NCBI GenBank assembly: GCA_964419545.1
Contig: CAYQQU010000014.1
Coordinates: forward strand, 1-64,000
Length of the DNA: 64,000 bases
Source of the DNA: CAYQQU01 sp964419545
Lineage (GTDB): Bacteria; Bacteroidota; Bacteroidia; Chitinophagales; Saprospiraceae
Direction: 5' to 3'
A model generated the notes under the pieces. That model worked only from the letters and a program-made list of their open reading frames with translations, did not search any database and had not been told where the DNA came from. Numbering within the stretch: the first letter of the stretch is position 1; the number at the start of each line of letters is the position of its first letter. The position numbers and the translations under genes were made by a program. This document shows, in pieces, positions 42,424 to 51,448 of this stretch.

Positions 42424-44082
42424 TTGCAGAATTTGCTAAAACGAGGATGGTGGCGACTGGGCCGTTTTTTTCGGCGCTTCGTCGTGGAACCCTTGCGATC
42501 GCTTTTCCGCCGTAGATTATTCAGTCTGAGCGCCGCCGCCACGCGCTTCGAGCAGTTGGTGGGCCTCCTGCTGCGCATCGGCACGCTGGTGCTGTTGGTC
42601 TTTCTCGTCCTTTTCATCTTGCGCTTGTTCCAGGACCAGGGCTACGTCCTGGAGTCGTTCAGCGTACCCAAAAAGCTGGAAGAAGCCGGGTACAACGGCC
42701 GGGTAGTGGCCTTGCGCATCCAGGACGAAGTGGCGGCCCTGAAAGAGCTGGCCGGCTCCATCAAGGACGATTCCCTGGATTTACAGGGGGTGCAGGAAGA
42801 TCTGAAGCTGGATGTCCTCGGCTTCGGCCTTTCTCTGCGATCGGTCACGTACCATCTGCGGGCTATCCTCGGCCGGCAAAACCAGACCGTGCAAGGTGAG
42901 ATCACCCGCCTGGGCGCACGCTACGAGCTGAAGCTGCGGATGACGAACTACCCCACGAAAACCATCCGGCTTCGCGTCGACTCGATGGAGGAAGGCGAGA
43001 CCCTCGATCGGCTTTTTCGCCTGGCCGGAGAGAAGATTTTGCAAAATACCGATCCTTATCGCCTGGCTTTGATCTGCACAAAAGAGAAGCGCTACGAAGA
43101 AGGGATCGACTTCGTGCGCGAAATGCTCCGCAACCGCCCGGGAGAAGCACATTGGGCCTTCCTGGCCTGGGGCAATATCCTGGAAAGACAAAACCGGCAC
43201 GAAGCGTCCGTGGAAAAATACCGCCGCGCTACGGAGGTCAATCCGGATTTCTCCCTCGGCTGGCTGCGAATGGCCCTGGCCTTGGATAACGTGGACCGAA
43301 TAGATGAAGCCGTCGCCGCCATGCGCCGGGTGGTCGCCCTGGAGCCCAATAACCCCTGGCGGTTCAATAGCCTGGGGTGGATACTGGCCCATAATGGAGA
43401 ATACAATGGAGCGGACAGCGCCTTTCGCCAGGCCCTCTCGCTGGCGAGCACTACCGAAGAACGCATCGGGATCAGCTTCAACTGGGCAGAAATGAAAATC
43501 AACCAGAACGATTTTTCGGGCGCCAACGCGATCGTCGAACAATACGGGGAAGACATCGGACAATCAGCTATCGGCTACCTCGCCAAAGCGATGATCGCCT
43601 TTACCGCCAAAGATACCGCGGCTGCCGTCCGGAATGCTTACGAGGCATTCGAGCTGGACCCCTCCATGCCCGGCGCTACCCACGGCAGCATGACCGCCGC
43701 CACTTGGGCCGGTGATTATGAAAAGATGATCGAAATTTACCGGCGCGCCGAATCCTATGACGAAGGCCCCTGGCACGTTCAACAGGTCACCAACCAGGCG
43801 GCTATGGCCTTCAATTACCTGGGCCGCCACGATTCGGCTTTTGCTCTCGTCCGGCGGGCCATCCGGGTCGATCCGACTGTTGGTTATCCCTATTCCACCC
43901 TCGCCGAAACTTACGCCTTCACTGATCAGCTGGACAGCTGCTGGTATTTCCTCGACAAAGCATTTAGCCTCGGCCTGCGCCCCGAAAACCTGGACACTTC
44001 CCTGCCGCCATATCCTTTTCTGACGACCCAGCCGGAATTTAAGGAGCTGATGGATAAATACGGGAGAGATTTGGTGGATTAA
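42424..44082 (+). CDS. Membrane-anchored TPR protein
   Basis: 552 aa with a TTG start at 42424. Arg-rich cytoplasmic N-terminus (1-35), one membrane helix (about 50-68, GTLVLLVFLVLFILRLF), a beta-rich periplasmic region (about 70-200), then TPR repeats (about 230-420: ASVEKYRRATEVNPDFSLGW, RRVVALEPNNPWRFNSLGWI, ADSAFRQALSL) and a C-terminal tail. TPRs mediate protein contacts, often in envelope complexes. It is divergent from the sortilin-like gene with about 185 bp between their starts, and that gap contains a GAACC/GGTTC hairpin. The start codon is a guess from the frame and spacing. Confidence 0.8.
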   Translation: MQNLLKRGWWRLGRFFRRFVVEPLRSLFRRRLFSLSAAATRFEQLVGLLLRIGTLVLLVFLVLFILRLFQDQGYVLESFSVPKKLEEAGYNGRVVALRIQDEVAALKELAGSIKDDSLDLQGVQEDLKLDVLGFGLSLRSVTYHLRAILGRQNQTVQGEITRLGARYELKLRMTNYPTKTIRLRVDSMEEGETLDRLFRLAGEKILQNTDPYRLALICTKEKRYEEGIDFVREMLRNRPGEAHWAFLAWGNILERQNRHEASVEKYRRATEVNPDFSLGWLRMALALDNVDRIDEAVAAMRRVVALEPNNPWRFNSLGWILAHNGEYNGADSAFRQALSLASTTEERIGISFNWAEMKINQNDFSGANAIVEQYGEDIGQSAIGYLAKAMIAFTAKDTAAAVRNAYEAFELDPSMPGATHGSMTAATWAGDYEKMIEIYRRAESYDEGPWHVQQVTNQAAMAFNYLGRHDSAFALVRRAIRVDPTVGYPYSTLAETYAFTDQLDSCWYFLDKAFSLGLRPENLDTSLPPYPFLTTQPEFKELMDKYGRDLVD

Positions 44083-44398
44083 CCCGGATTATCGGACTTC
44101 TGGGGATGGGTAGCCGTTTTGAATTTCTTCAGATCGGAAGGCCTGGTTAAACCACAAAAGGTAAGTCGTGGATTGAAAAACGAAGAGCAGGGCTGTACCG
44201 GCATCGCCTATTCCTGGTGTGTTGTAGGGGGGGAACTCCCATATTTTTCGCAATTGACAATTCTGACCGATTGACCTGACTTTTTCAATCCGGATTTTTT
44301 CAAAAGCGAATAGCAAATGCTACCCCTGAGGGCTTGCGTGCATTCACAAAATCACTACGCCTGAATAAAAACGACCGGGTCGTACTGGAGAAAAAACT
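44083..44398. other. Intergenic region with REP half-site
   Basis: Begins with AACCCGGATTATCGG, a half-copy of the CCCGGATTATTCA repeat family. No supported gene follows before the Uma2-like fragment. The short minus-strand frame at 44089-44316 has no features. Confidence 0.5.
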
Positions 44399-44470
44399 AT
44401 GAAAGCGGAAATCTACGCCAGGCACCACCTCCCGGTTTACTGGATCGTCGACTTAAATGGCCGACAATAG
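44399..44470 (+). pseudogene. Fragment resembling a Uma2-family endonuclease
   Basis: Encodes MKAEIYARHHLPVYWIVDL then NGRQ and a stop. This matches the core of Uma2 (restriction-endonuclease-like) proteins, usually seen as K..YA..G.PEYWIVDL. The rest of the gene is absent on both sides (an upstream stop at 44366-44368 and a TAG at 44468-44470), so it is a relic. Confidence 0.5.
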
Positions 44471-44489
44471 AAACGGCAATGGTTCATTG

Positions 44490-46706
44490 CTAAAACTGAT
44501 TGATCAAGGTCACTTTGGAAATAAACTGCTGTTCCTGGAAAGGTTCGTTCAGGCCGTCGATCTGCGTATCATTGAAAACGAGATAGACAAAAGAAAGCGG
44601 CCGGTATTCCCAACTCGCCCGGATGTTCCAACGGCCCTGTTCGTCGAAGGAATTGTATTGATAAAAAGCGGAAAGCTGCAAACGGGGATTCAGGGCAAAA
44701 CGGGCCCCCAGGGTGGTCAGGTGCGTTTGCAAGTCCCGGCGATCCGCCCCGAGGTCTCGCAGATCGTTGTATTCGTAATCGGCCGTAAAGGCGGCGTGAA
44801 CGGAAGGTGCGAAGCGCAGCCCGGCGTTGATCGTTGTGCGCCGGCCGTTGTAAAACCGCCCCCAGTTGACGCTGCCCGATCCGGACAGGCGGGCGGATTG
44901 GTCGGTGTTGAAGTTAACTTGCTGCCGGGTGAAAAAATAGCGGCGGCGCTCGATAGGCAGGCCCAGAGGAGCAAAATCGAAATTGATGTTTTGCCAGGTA
45001 GGAAAAATAGCGTACTGCAAAAAACTGCCGTTGGTGAAAATCAGATACACCGGAAAGAGGTAAATATTCCCTTGTTGGAAGCGCCCCGGATCGCCGGCGT
45101 CATGGTAGTAATTGAAAAAAGCGCCGGGATCGAACCGGCGGATCCAGGGGATATTTTTCGGCCGCCAGATGAAATAGCCCCCCGGATTATGCTGGATCAC
45201 GTTTTTCTGAAAGACGAAGCCCATATCCGGATTGTAGTTCTCCGTTACGAAGTTGGTCAGCCAACCGAGATAGAACTTGTTGGTGGAATAGCCGGCGAAA
45301 AGCCTTCCCGCCAGGCCCAGTGTGTCGTTGGCATTATCCCTGGAGCCGGAAAGTAAATAGGAAACTGTCAGTTCGTCCTTCGGTCGTATTAACCCGTCCA
45401 GGGTCAGTGTGGTATTGTGGCTCTCGTCGACCTTCAATTCCCGGGAGGTTTCGTCCATGCGATGGGTGAGCATTACGCCTATGTTGTTTTCTTTACCGTA
45501 GTTGTGCAGATAGCGGGCTACGGCAAACGCAGCGGCGGGGGAGTTGGGCGTTTCCGCCTGATGAATCAACAAACCGGCCAGGGCGCGCTTTTCGTTGCGC
45601 AGGGTATATCTGGCGCCGGCGTTGAGCCGTGCGGGTTCGGCGTTGAAATTTCCTTGCAGACCGATGGTCCGGCTGAAAAATGGGACTACCGAACGGTTGT
45701 TGGCGCCGGCCCATATCCCGGAATTCTCCAAAAAGAATTGCCGCCTTTCGGGAAAGAAAATATTGAAGCGTTCCAGGTTATTGACCGCCCGGTCGACGTC
45801 CGCCTGCGCGAAGTCGGTATTGAAAGTCAGATCGAGCACCGAATGGGGCGTGACGGCCCATTTGACATCTCCTCCCAGCTTTACGTCCTGCTTTTCTTCT
45901 TTTGAACGACCGGACTCCACTTGATCGTATTGGTACAAGGCATAAGGCTCGACGCGAATATTTGCGCTCGGCTTGGGTAACTCCAGCCCGCTCAGTTCGG
46001 CCGCATAAGTCATGCGGTAAGGGGAAAAGGACTGTGGAATAGCGGGGAAAACGGTTTGTTCATAATCCCGGCGCGCCAGTCGGTTGAACGTTATTCCCCA
46101 TTTAACCGTATCCGTTCTTTCGGGACGATCGTATCGTATGGATTTAAAAGGAATGGCGAACTCGGCGTAATACCCGGTATCCGTTTGCTGAGTCCGCACC
46201 GACCACAAGGCGTTCCAGTCGTTATCGGTATTGCGGTCATTGAAGTTTTGCAGGTCGCGCTGATTGCCGTAAGGGGTGGTCTGGAAGGAAACGCAATATT
46301 GTTTGAGGTTCTGGGCGTCGATCTGGACGCCGAAAATGTCATTCTCTCCCCAGGCGAAATCTCTGCGCAGGTCTTGCACCCTAACCCCTTTCCTGCCTAG
46401 TGTGTCTTTACAAAAAGCACCGATATAAAGGTTTTTTTGATCATAGAGCAGTCTTACCTCCGTAGGATAAAGGTAACTTCCGCCCTGCCGGGGCTCCATT
46501 CTGAAAAAGTCGGCAATGACCGGCGCTTTCCGCCAATCGCTTTCCCGCAGCTCGCCGTCGACGGTGATTTTCCCTTCGGCGCGGACGGCCTGCACGCGGG
46601 GCGGCTGAGCGGGAGGCGGAAAGTTGCCGGAGGTTTGCCCGCAAAGCCCCGTATTCAGCAAACAAGCAACGAAGGTGTAAATCCAGCACCCACGCAGCAA
46701 AGTCAA
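44490..46706 (-). CDS. DUF5916 protein with N-terminal CBM9-like domain
   Basis: 738 aa, TTG start at 46706 overlapping the TGA of the upstream cupin gene by 4 bp. Signal peptide (MTLLRGCWIYTFVACLLNTG). A carbohydrate-binding-module-9-like fold (about 40-225: ITVDGELRESDWRKAPVIADF, VRLLYDQKNLYIGAFC, YYAEFAIPFKSI) precedes a DUF5916 beta-barrel-like C-terminal region (about 240-738: FNTDFAQADVDRAVNNLERF, FFPERRQFFLENSGIWAG). Probably an outer-membrane protein. It is the last gene of a five-gene operon with ABC permeases and a cupin lipoprotein under the palindromic operator at 50876-50929. Confidence 0.85.
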   Translation of the reverse strand: MTLLRGCWIYTFVACLLNTGLCGQTSGNFPPPAQPPRVQAVRAEGKITVDGELRESDWRKAPVIADFFRMEPRQGGSYLYPTEVRLLYDQKNLYIGAFCKDTLGRKGVRVQDLRRDFAWGENDIFGVQIDAQNLKQYCVSFQTTPYGNQRDLQNFNDRNTDNDWNALWSVRTQQTDTGYYAEFAIPFKSIRYDRPERTDTVKWGITFNRLARRDYEQTVFPAIPQSFSPYRMTYAAELSGLELPKPSANIRVEPYALYQYDQVESGRSKEEKQDVKLGGDVKWAVTPHSVLDLTFNTDFAQADVDRAVNNLERFNIFFPERRQFFLENSGIWAGANNRSVVPFFSRTIGLQGNFNAEPARLNAGARYTLRNEKRALAGLLIHQAETPNSPAAAFAVARYLHNYGKENNIGVMLTHRMDETSRELKVDESHNTTLTLDGLIRPKDELTVSYLLSGSRDNANDTLGLAGRLFAGYSTNKFYLGWLTNFVTENYNPDMGFVFQKNVIQHNPGGYFIWRPKNIPWIRRFDPGAFFNYYHDAGDPGRFQQGNIYLFPVYLIFTNGSFLQYAIFPTWQNINFDFAPLGLPIERRRYFFTRQQVNFNTDQSARLSGSGSVNWGRFYNGRRTTINAGLRFAPSVHAAFTADYEYNDLRDLGADRRDLQTHLTTLGARFALNPRLQLSAFYQYNSFDEQGRWNIRASWEYRPLSFVYLVFNDTQIDGLNEPFQEQQFISKVTLINQF

Positions 46707-47428
46707 TGCTTTTTATATGCTACTACCAGGAACCGCGCTTCGGTTTCCCCGATGTTTTCCACAGCGTGCTCACAAGCGTCATGCCAGTGCGCCTCCCCGG
46801 CGCGGAAAGTTTTCTCCGTGGCGTCCTTTTGGTCGGATCGATAGCGGATGGTATAATCCGACAGGGAATAGATGACGCGATTGACGCCGGAATGCATGGG
46901 GATGTTTTCGGAAGGCGCCAGGGAAACCTCAGTAACCCGAAAGTCGTCATTATCGAACCGCATCTTTGCGAAATCATTCGAAAAAGCGTTGACGTCATCC
47001 TCCAGGGTATGGTCGCCGCATTCCGGCAGCGCTTCGGTTTTACGGATGAAAGCCAGCCATTCAGCCGGGCTGTCCCCGCTATTCACCGCCGAATGGGAGC
47101 CGGCTTCGTGTACGTGCACCGCGCCCTCTTCCCAGGTTTTGGCGCCTTGATCCTGGCCCTGCTCAACCCAGTCGATGGTGTAGTCGGAAAGGGAGTAGAT
47201 CAGGCGAGCGCCGGCTTTGTGCTCCTTCAGGGCTTCTCCCGGCGCCAGGCTTACTTTGACGACCTTGGCGTAATCGTTTTCAAACAGGTCGATAGGACTG
47301 ACCGTTTTTCCGGCGGCCGGGGTTTCCTGCGCCTCAGCTTCTTTTTGAGTTCCGGAGCCGCCGCAGGAAGGCAGGATAAAAAAGCCGGCCAAGCCCAAGA
47401 TGAGGAGAAGGGAAGATGCGTTTTTCAT
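46703..47428 (-). CDS. Double-cupin lipoprotein
   Basis: 241 aa. Lipoprotein signal with lipobox ILPSC, then an acidic linker, then two tandem repeats of one fold (about 45-135 and 150-238). In each: VVKVSLAPGEALKEHKAGAR/VTEVSLAPSENIPMHSGVNR, then IYSLSDYTIDW/IYSLSDYTIRY, then WEEGAVHVHEAGSHSAVN/FRAGEAHWHDACEHAVEN. The paired His residues (HVHEAGSH; HWHDACEH) suit metal binding. Flanked by 4-bp overlaps with both neighbours, so translation is coupled. Probably a periplasmic-facing metal-binding partner of the ABC permeases (inference). Confidence 0.8.
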   Translation of the reverse strand: MKNASSLLLILGLAGFFILPSCGGSGTQKEAEAQETPAAGKTVSPIDLFENDYAKVVKVSLAPGEALKEHKAGARLIYSLSDYTIDWVEQGQDQGAKTWEEGAVHVHEAGSHSAVNSGDSPAEWLAFIRKTEALPECGDHTLEDDVNAFSNDFAKMRFDNDDFRVTEVSLAPSENIPMHSGVNRVIYSLSDYTIRYRSDQKDATEKTFRAGEAHWHDACEHAVENIGETEARFLVVAYKKH

Positions 47429-48744
47429 GGTTGCGAAAGTTTATGGTGATACTCTAAATACTTTTTTTGGTCAACCTTCACTTCATTCCAAATATCTGAT
47501 ATCATAGTCTTGAGTCGTTGATCGATAAGGCTTTGAATATCGGACCGGTATTTAAAAAAGTCCCGATAATGCGTTTCCGTCAGTTGGTTCAGCTTATTTT
47601 GGAAGAAAAGAACAGGGTTCACCCAAAAAGAAGCTGAGATCAGATCATTCCGGCCGGCGTTCTCTGCTTCAACCAGTTTAATGCTGGCTTTAGTAAGTTC
47701 ATTGGCCAATCCCCTTAACGATTGATTTCTGGCTATATCCAGACGAATAGAATCTTTCAGAACGGGGCTATCTTTTATTTCAGGGTACAATTCGTTTAGC
47801 TTTGCTTGCAATACCTCGAGCGGCTCGTCGAAAAGCTGCTGACGATCATCTCTTTGGGCGTCAATAAAGCCTAGCATCAGATTCGCAGGCTTTTGAATGC
47901 TGACCCATTGATGAACAGCGGCCGGCGTTACGAACGCTAGAAGCAGCCAGAGGCCTACCATGATGAGTGCGTTGCTGACGCTTCCCCGCCCAAATTGAAT
48001 AGCCAGCAAGTAAAGAGCTGACCAGAAAAGCAGGTATAAAATCAACCAGAAATAGATGCTGAAAAATGTGCCGGCTTTCGCAGCCAATACGCCGGTAAGC
48101 ATGGCCCCGTAAAACATCAAAACCAAGAGGACGAAGGCCGTCACCAGCACGTAAAAAACGATGCGGGATAACAGCCAACTTGTTTCTCGGCCCGTTTGCG
48201 CGTAAATCAGATTCAGAAAGCCTTTATCCGCCTCCTCTCCTTTCAGGTTGTAAAGCAGGATCAGCAGCAACAAAGGCATCAGAAACAAAACAGCAAATGA
48301 AAAATCCAGGGTTCCGGTTTGCAAACGTTCCGGGTTGGCGATTTCCGCCGTTAAATCGGCATCGTAAGGGGTGCTATGCGTGGTAATCCTTTTGTAATAA
48401 CCAAACTGCTCAGATTGCCCGACGCCATACACGATTGCCGGAGAAGGCGTCTTCACGCAATAGGTCGGCGTGTACCATATTGCCCAGAAAGGAGTATTCA
48501 AATCTACCCAGGGGCGATCCGCAGGGCCTTTTTCTCCTCTTTCGTAGTAGGCTAAAGTTTCCTGCAGTTCTTCTTCTACCCCCTCATTGATTTTATTGAT
48601 CTCCCCCAACCGAGCATCGAAAAGGAGTTTGCCGTTATGCAAACCGTAAATCGCAGCAGCAGCGAACAAGACAAGCGACACTACCTTGTACGGCGTTCGG
48701 ATAAAATGATTCCATTCGTAGCGCAATGTCAGTAAGCTCCTCAT
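47425..48744 (-). CDS. ABC-2 type permease, DUF3526-like
   Basis: 439 aa. First helix near 20-40 (VVSLVLFAAAAIYGLHNG), then a large soluble loop (about 45-150) with VDLNTPFWAIWYTP, then about five helices (AVLFLMPLLLLILLYNL, IVFYVLVTAFVLLVLMFYGAML, YFWLILYLLFWSALYLLAIQF, ALIMVGLWLLLAFVTPAAV). This is the ABC-2/DUF3526 layout. It overlaps the preceding and next genes by 4 bp each. With the other permease and the ATPase it should form one exporter complex. Confidence 0.85.
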   Translation of the reverse strand: MRSLLTLRYEWNHFIRTPYKVVSLVLFAAAAIYGLHNGKLLFDARLGEINKINEGVEEELQETLAYYERGEKGPADRPWVDLNTPFWAIWYTPTYCVKTPSPAIVYGVGQSEQFGYYKRITTHSTPYDADLTAEIANPERLQTGTLDFSFAVLFLMPLLLLILLYNLKGEEADKGFLNLIYAQTGRETSWLLSRIVFYVLVTAFVLLVLMFYGAMLTGVLAAKAGTFFSIYFWLILYLLFWSALYLLAIQFGRGSVSNALIMVGLWLLLAFVTPAAVHQWVSIQKPANLMLGFIDAQRDDRQQLFDEPLEVLQAKLNELYPEIKDSPVLKDSIRLDIARNQSLRGLANELTKASIKLVEAENAGRNDLISASFWVNPVLFFQNKLNQLTETHYRDFFKYRSDIQSLIDQRLKTMISDIWNEVKVDQKKYLEYHHKLSQP

Positions 48745-50150
48745 ATTATCTGCAATTTCCTGGCTGCCGAGAGCAATAGCAAAAAGGTGAAAGTCGCCCA
48801 GATTATTAATAGCGCCAGATCTTTAATATACAAGCTGAAAACCGATGAAAGGGATACGGGGCGGTATTGAAAATCTGGAACAGACCTGAAAAATGCATTA
48901 TCCGCTTTCCAGCCCCAGTCGCCTGTTTTTGAACCGCCGTAAGCATGCTTATGGTTCAGCATTTCAATAAACGATCTTCGATAATCTTCCACCTGCAACA
49001 AAAATTGCTGATGATGTAAATTGTCACTTCCCGCAAACCCCATACTGGCATTTTGCAGGGAAATGAACGGATTGACCAGACCGCCCAGCTGCATCATATT
49101 TTTTTGCCTGGACAGTATGGTGCGGAGATGGCCGAAGTGCTTATCCCACACTTTGTTGCCGTATTCTTCATCGGCTTGCATTAGAATACCGTCGAAATTG
49201 ATGGGAAGCTGGGAGAGGCTATCTACGCCGTATTTTTCGAGAATTTGCTGCTCTAATACTTTTTTTCTTTCGTCGGCGGGATTGTGGCCGTCCACCCCCT
49301 GCGACCGGTCTTCCCGCATGGCGGTCCTGAAATCTTTCCGGCTTGGCAGAGGGTGATTTTTCTCAACAACACTCAGGAGAATATTAGGTAAAAAGACGGT
49401 CCAAACCACCCAAATGGCCACCATAGCGGTAAGGGAAGCAGTCGGGTTTCGCAATCGGGCGGATAAGTAGACGGTTAATCCACAAAGGATCAAATAATAC
49501 AAGGCATAGGAAGAAAAGAGCAAAAGCATCCGGAGCATTTCGTCCCCGGTCAGATTCGCGAGATTTAGAAATACGTGCAACAACACCACTACCGACAATA
49601 ACGTCAGCCCATACAACCACACGGCCAGGGCTTTTCCGAATAGGAGTTGCTGAGTACGACCTCCGTGTAAAATCAGCAATTTGATCCGGCCGCTCGTTTT
49701 TTCGTCAGTTAGTGACGAGAAAGCCAGGAAGATCAATAATAATGGAACGATGTACTGCAGTAGAAGCGAACTATCGAGTTTGCCGAATTTGGACGCCATT
49801 TTCATTTGTGAGGCCTCCGAATAGACGATTTCGTTCTGAACGTGCCCCTCGACCCGCAACACATTGCCCGTTATCCCGTACACGCCCTTATCGAGACTAT
49901 TCATCAACGAAGCCGGTCGGAATACGTAAGTTCCGAAGTGAGCGGCGCTATGGGGGTTCATGGCATCGATGCTCTCCCATTGCTCGCGCAGGTGCCGGCC
50001 GGCCTGCTCGCTTTGGTGTCGTTGTTTTTGGATTTGCCAATTCCCCAGGCTCGTCGCTGCCCCCAAGGCCAAAATGAAAGCAAGTGAAATACGGAAGAAC
50101 AACTTGGTTCGCAGTAAATACCGCCATTCATTTTGCAGGATTCGCCACAT
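48741..50150 (-). CDS. ABC-2 type permease, DUF3526 family
   Basis: 469 aa. N-terminal helix (LFFRISLAFILALGAATSLG), a periplasmic loop with the DUF3526-type motif NPHSAAHFGTYVFRPASLMN, and five further helices (LLQYIVPLLLIFLAFSSL, ALAVWLYGLTLLSVVVLLHVFL, LLLFSSYALYYLILCGLTVYL, LTAMVAIWVVWTVFLPNILL, LYIKDLALLIIWATFTFLLLL). The large soluble region between (about 270-420) carries HHQQFLLQVEDYRR. It starts 6 bp after the ATPase stop. Such permeases often pair with TonB receptors in metal-related clusters (recalled, not tested). Confidence 0.88.
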   Translation of the reverse strand: MWRILQNEWRYLLRTKLFFRISLAFILALGAATSLGNWQIQKQRHQSEQAGRHLREQWESIDAMNPHSAAHFGTYVFRPASLMNSLDKGVYGITGNVLRVEGHVQNEIVYSEASQMKMASKFGKLDSSLLLQYIVPLLLIFLAFSSLTDEKTSGRIKLLILHGGRTQQLLFGKALAVWLYGLTLLSVVVLLHVFLNLANLTGDEMLRMLLLFSSYALYYLILCGLTVYLSARLRNPTASLTAMVAIWVVWTVFLPNILLSVVEKNHPLPSRKDFRTAMREDRSQGVDGHNPADERKKVLEQQILEKYGVDSLSQLPINFDGILMQADEEYGNKVWDKHFGHLRTILSRQKNMMQLGGLVNPFISLQNASMGFAGSDNLHHQQFLLQVEDYRRSFIEMLNHKHAYGGSKTGDWGWKADNAFFRSVPDFQYRPVSLSSVFSLYIKDLALLIIWATFTFLLLLSAARKLQII

Positions 50151-50156
50151 CGTTTG

Positions 50157-50858
50157 TCAATTTTGCATAAATTGAAGATAGAGCCGTTCCAACTCGTCGG
50201 CGGTCACCTCGTCGGCTTTCAATTCTTTAACCAACTGCCCTTGCTTAAGGATACCGATCCGATGGCATACTTCTCGCACCCGGAAAATATCATGCGAAGC
50301 CATTAGTACCGCTGCTCCTTCGGCAGCCAGCCTTTTCAGGATTTCAGAAAGTTCATTGCTGGCTACCGGATCGAGCCCGCTGGCGGGTTCGTCCAATAAA
50401 TAAACTTTTGCTTTTTTGGCATAAGCTATGGCCACGCCAACTTTTTGACGCATTCCCTTGGAATATTCCGCTAACCTCTTTTGATGCGCTTCGCTCGGAA
50501 GGCCACAAACGGTAAGAAAATCAGCCAATTCCGTTTTGCGGTATCTCAGGCCGGCCAGGCGGCAAAAGTAATCCAGGTTTTCCAAACCGGACAGATATGG
50601 ATACAGATTCACATTTTCAGGGATATAGCCTATTAGTTTTCGGGCCTCAGCCGGTTGGTCGGCAACATCCCGGCCGTTGACCAAAACCTCACCACTGTCC
50701 GGACGAATAAAGCCCAAAAGCAAATGAATGCTTGTCGTTTTTCCGGCCCCGTTCGCCCCGAGCAGTCCCAATATCTCTCCTTCATCCACCGCAAGGGTTA
50801 AATCCCTGACGGCTGGATTGCCCTTAAATGATTTGCTTGCGTTTTGAATGCGAATCAT
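50157..50858 (-). CDS. ABC transporter ATP-binding protein
   Basis: 233 aa from the ATG at 50858 (MIRIQNASKSFKGNPAVRDL), preferred because the ABC domain begins there and because the -7 box at 50889-50896 leaves little leader for the earlier ATG at 50876. A TTG frame to 50891 would run through the operator. Walker A GANGAGKTT, signature LAEYSKGMRQKVGVA, Walker B VYLLDEPASGLD, switch SHD are intact. It drives the two ABC-2 permeases. First gene of a five-gene operon whose promoter carries two operator palindromes. Confidence 0.92.
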   Translation of the reverse strand: MIRIQNASKSFKGNPAVRDLTLAVDEGEILGLLGANGAGKTTSIHLLLGFIRPDSGEVLVNGRDVADQPAEARKLIGYIPENVNLYPYLSGLENLDYFCRLAGLRYRKTELADFLTVCGLPSEAHQKRLAEYSKGMRQKVGVAIAYAKKAKVYLLDEPASGLDPVASNELSEILKRLAAEGAAVLMASHDIFRVREVCHRIGILKQGQLVKELKADEVTADELERLYLQFMQN

Positions 50859-50875
50859 CGACCTTGATTTATTCA

Positions 50876-50890
50876 TGCAACATTGTTGCA
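50876..50890. promoter_or_regulatory. Operator palindrome 1 (TGCAACA-T-TGTTGCA)
   Basis: Perfect 7-1-7 palindrome. It overlaps the 3' edge of the predicted -7 box of the ABC operon promoter and its likely transcription start. A bound repressor here would block initiation. Same family as 50915, 52309, 55251 and 55279. Confidence 0.8.
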
Positions 50891-50919
50891 AACTTAATCA
50901 ATGGCCGACAACTATGCAA
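50889..50919 (-). promoter_or_regulatory. Promoter of the ABC operon
   Basis: On the minus strand: TTG (50919-50917), a 20-bp spacer, then TAAGTTTG (50896-50889), fitting TTG-N20-TAnnTTTG. Operator 2 covers the -33 and operator 1 overlaps the end of the -7. Confidence 0.7.
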
Positions 50920-50929
50920 CAACGTTGCA
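50915..50929. promoter_or_regulatory. Operator palindrome 2 (TGCAAC-AAC-GTTGCA)
   Basis: 6-3-6 palindrome, 39 bp from operator 1, lying over the -33 element of the ABC operon promoter. Confidence 0.75.
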
Positions 50930-50974
50930 ATTAATCAACGCAAATAATCCGGGTTAATATTTGGACAAGCAACT

Positions 50975-51394
50975 TCACGCCCCCGAACAAGCCTCGCAAT
51001 GCCCGCGCAGCACCAGCTGCGTATCGGTCACTTCGAAGCCTTCCGGCGGCTTGACCTGCGGCGGCTCCACGCCTTCCAGGCAGAAGGTCTTGCCGCAGTC
51101 GTCGCAGTGAAAATGAGCGTGGTGATCGGCGTGGTGGTGGGTCGTGCATCCTTCGGAGCAGAGGGCGTATTTGGCTTTATCGCCGCCGTCGATGGCGCGG
51201 TGGATGAGGCCGCGTTCTTCGAAGGTCTTCAGCGTACGGTAGAGGGTGATGCGGTCGATCTCTTCGAAATACCCCTCGATATCGGCGTGGGAAAGCGCTT
51301 CGTCGTGCTGTAAAAAGACGGAAAGTACTTCTTTGCGAATGGCGGTTTTACGCAGGTTGTGGTTTTTCAGTAAATTGAAAATTCGTTCGTCCAT
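50975..51394 (-). CDS. Fur-family metal-dependent repressor (Zur-like)
   Basis: 139 aa. N-terminal winged helix (about 1-80: LRKTAIRKEVLSVFLQHDEALSHADI, ITLYRTLKTFEERGLIHR) and C-terminal metal-binding dimer domain (about 83-139). Metal ligands are dense: HHHADHHAHFHC, two CXXC-type structural sites (CDDC near 97-100 and CEAC near the end). This suits zinc or iron sensing; zinc is preferred because of the target genes. The gene sits among five copies of a palindrome that no other regulator in the window explains. No operator copy is seen directly in front of it. The metal is not proven by sequence. Confidence 0.88.
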   Translation of the reverse strand: MDERIFNLLKNHNLRKTAIRKEVLSVFLQHDEALSHADIEGYFEEIDRITLYRTLKTFEERGLIHRAIDGGDKAKYALCSEGCTTHHHADHHAHFHCDDCGKTFCLEGVEPPQVKPPEGFEVTDTQLVLRGHCEACSGA

Positions 51395-51448
51395 CTTCTC
51401 CTTTTATCCCAGCTAAAATGGGCTTTTTTCTGCTTTTCTGCAAACTGG

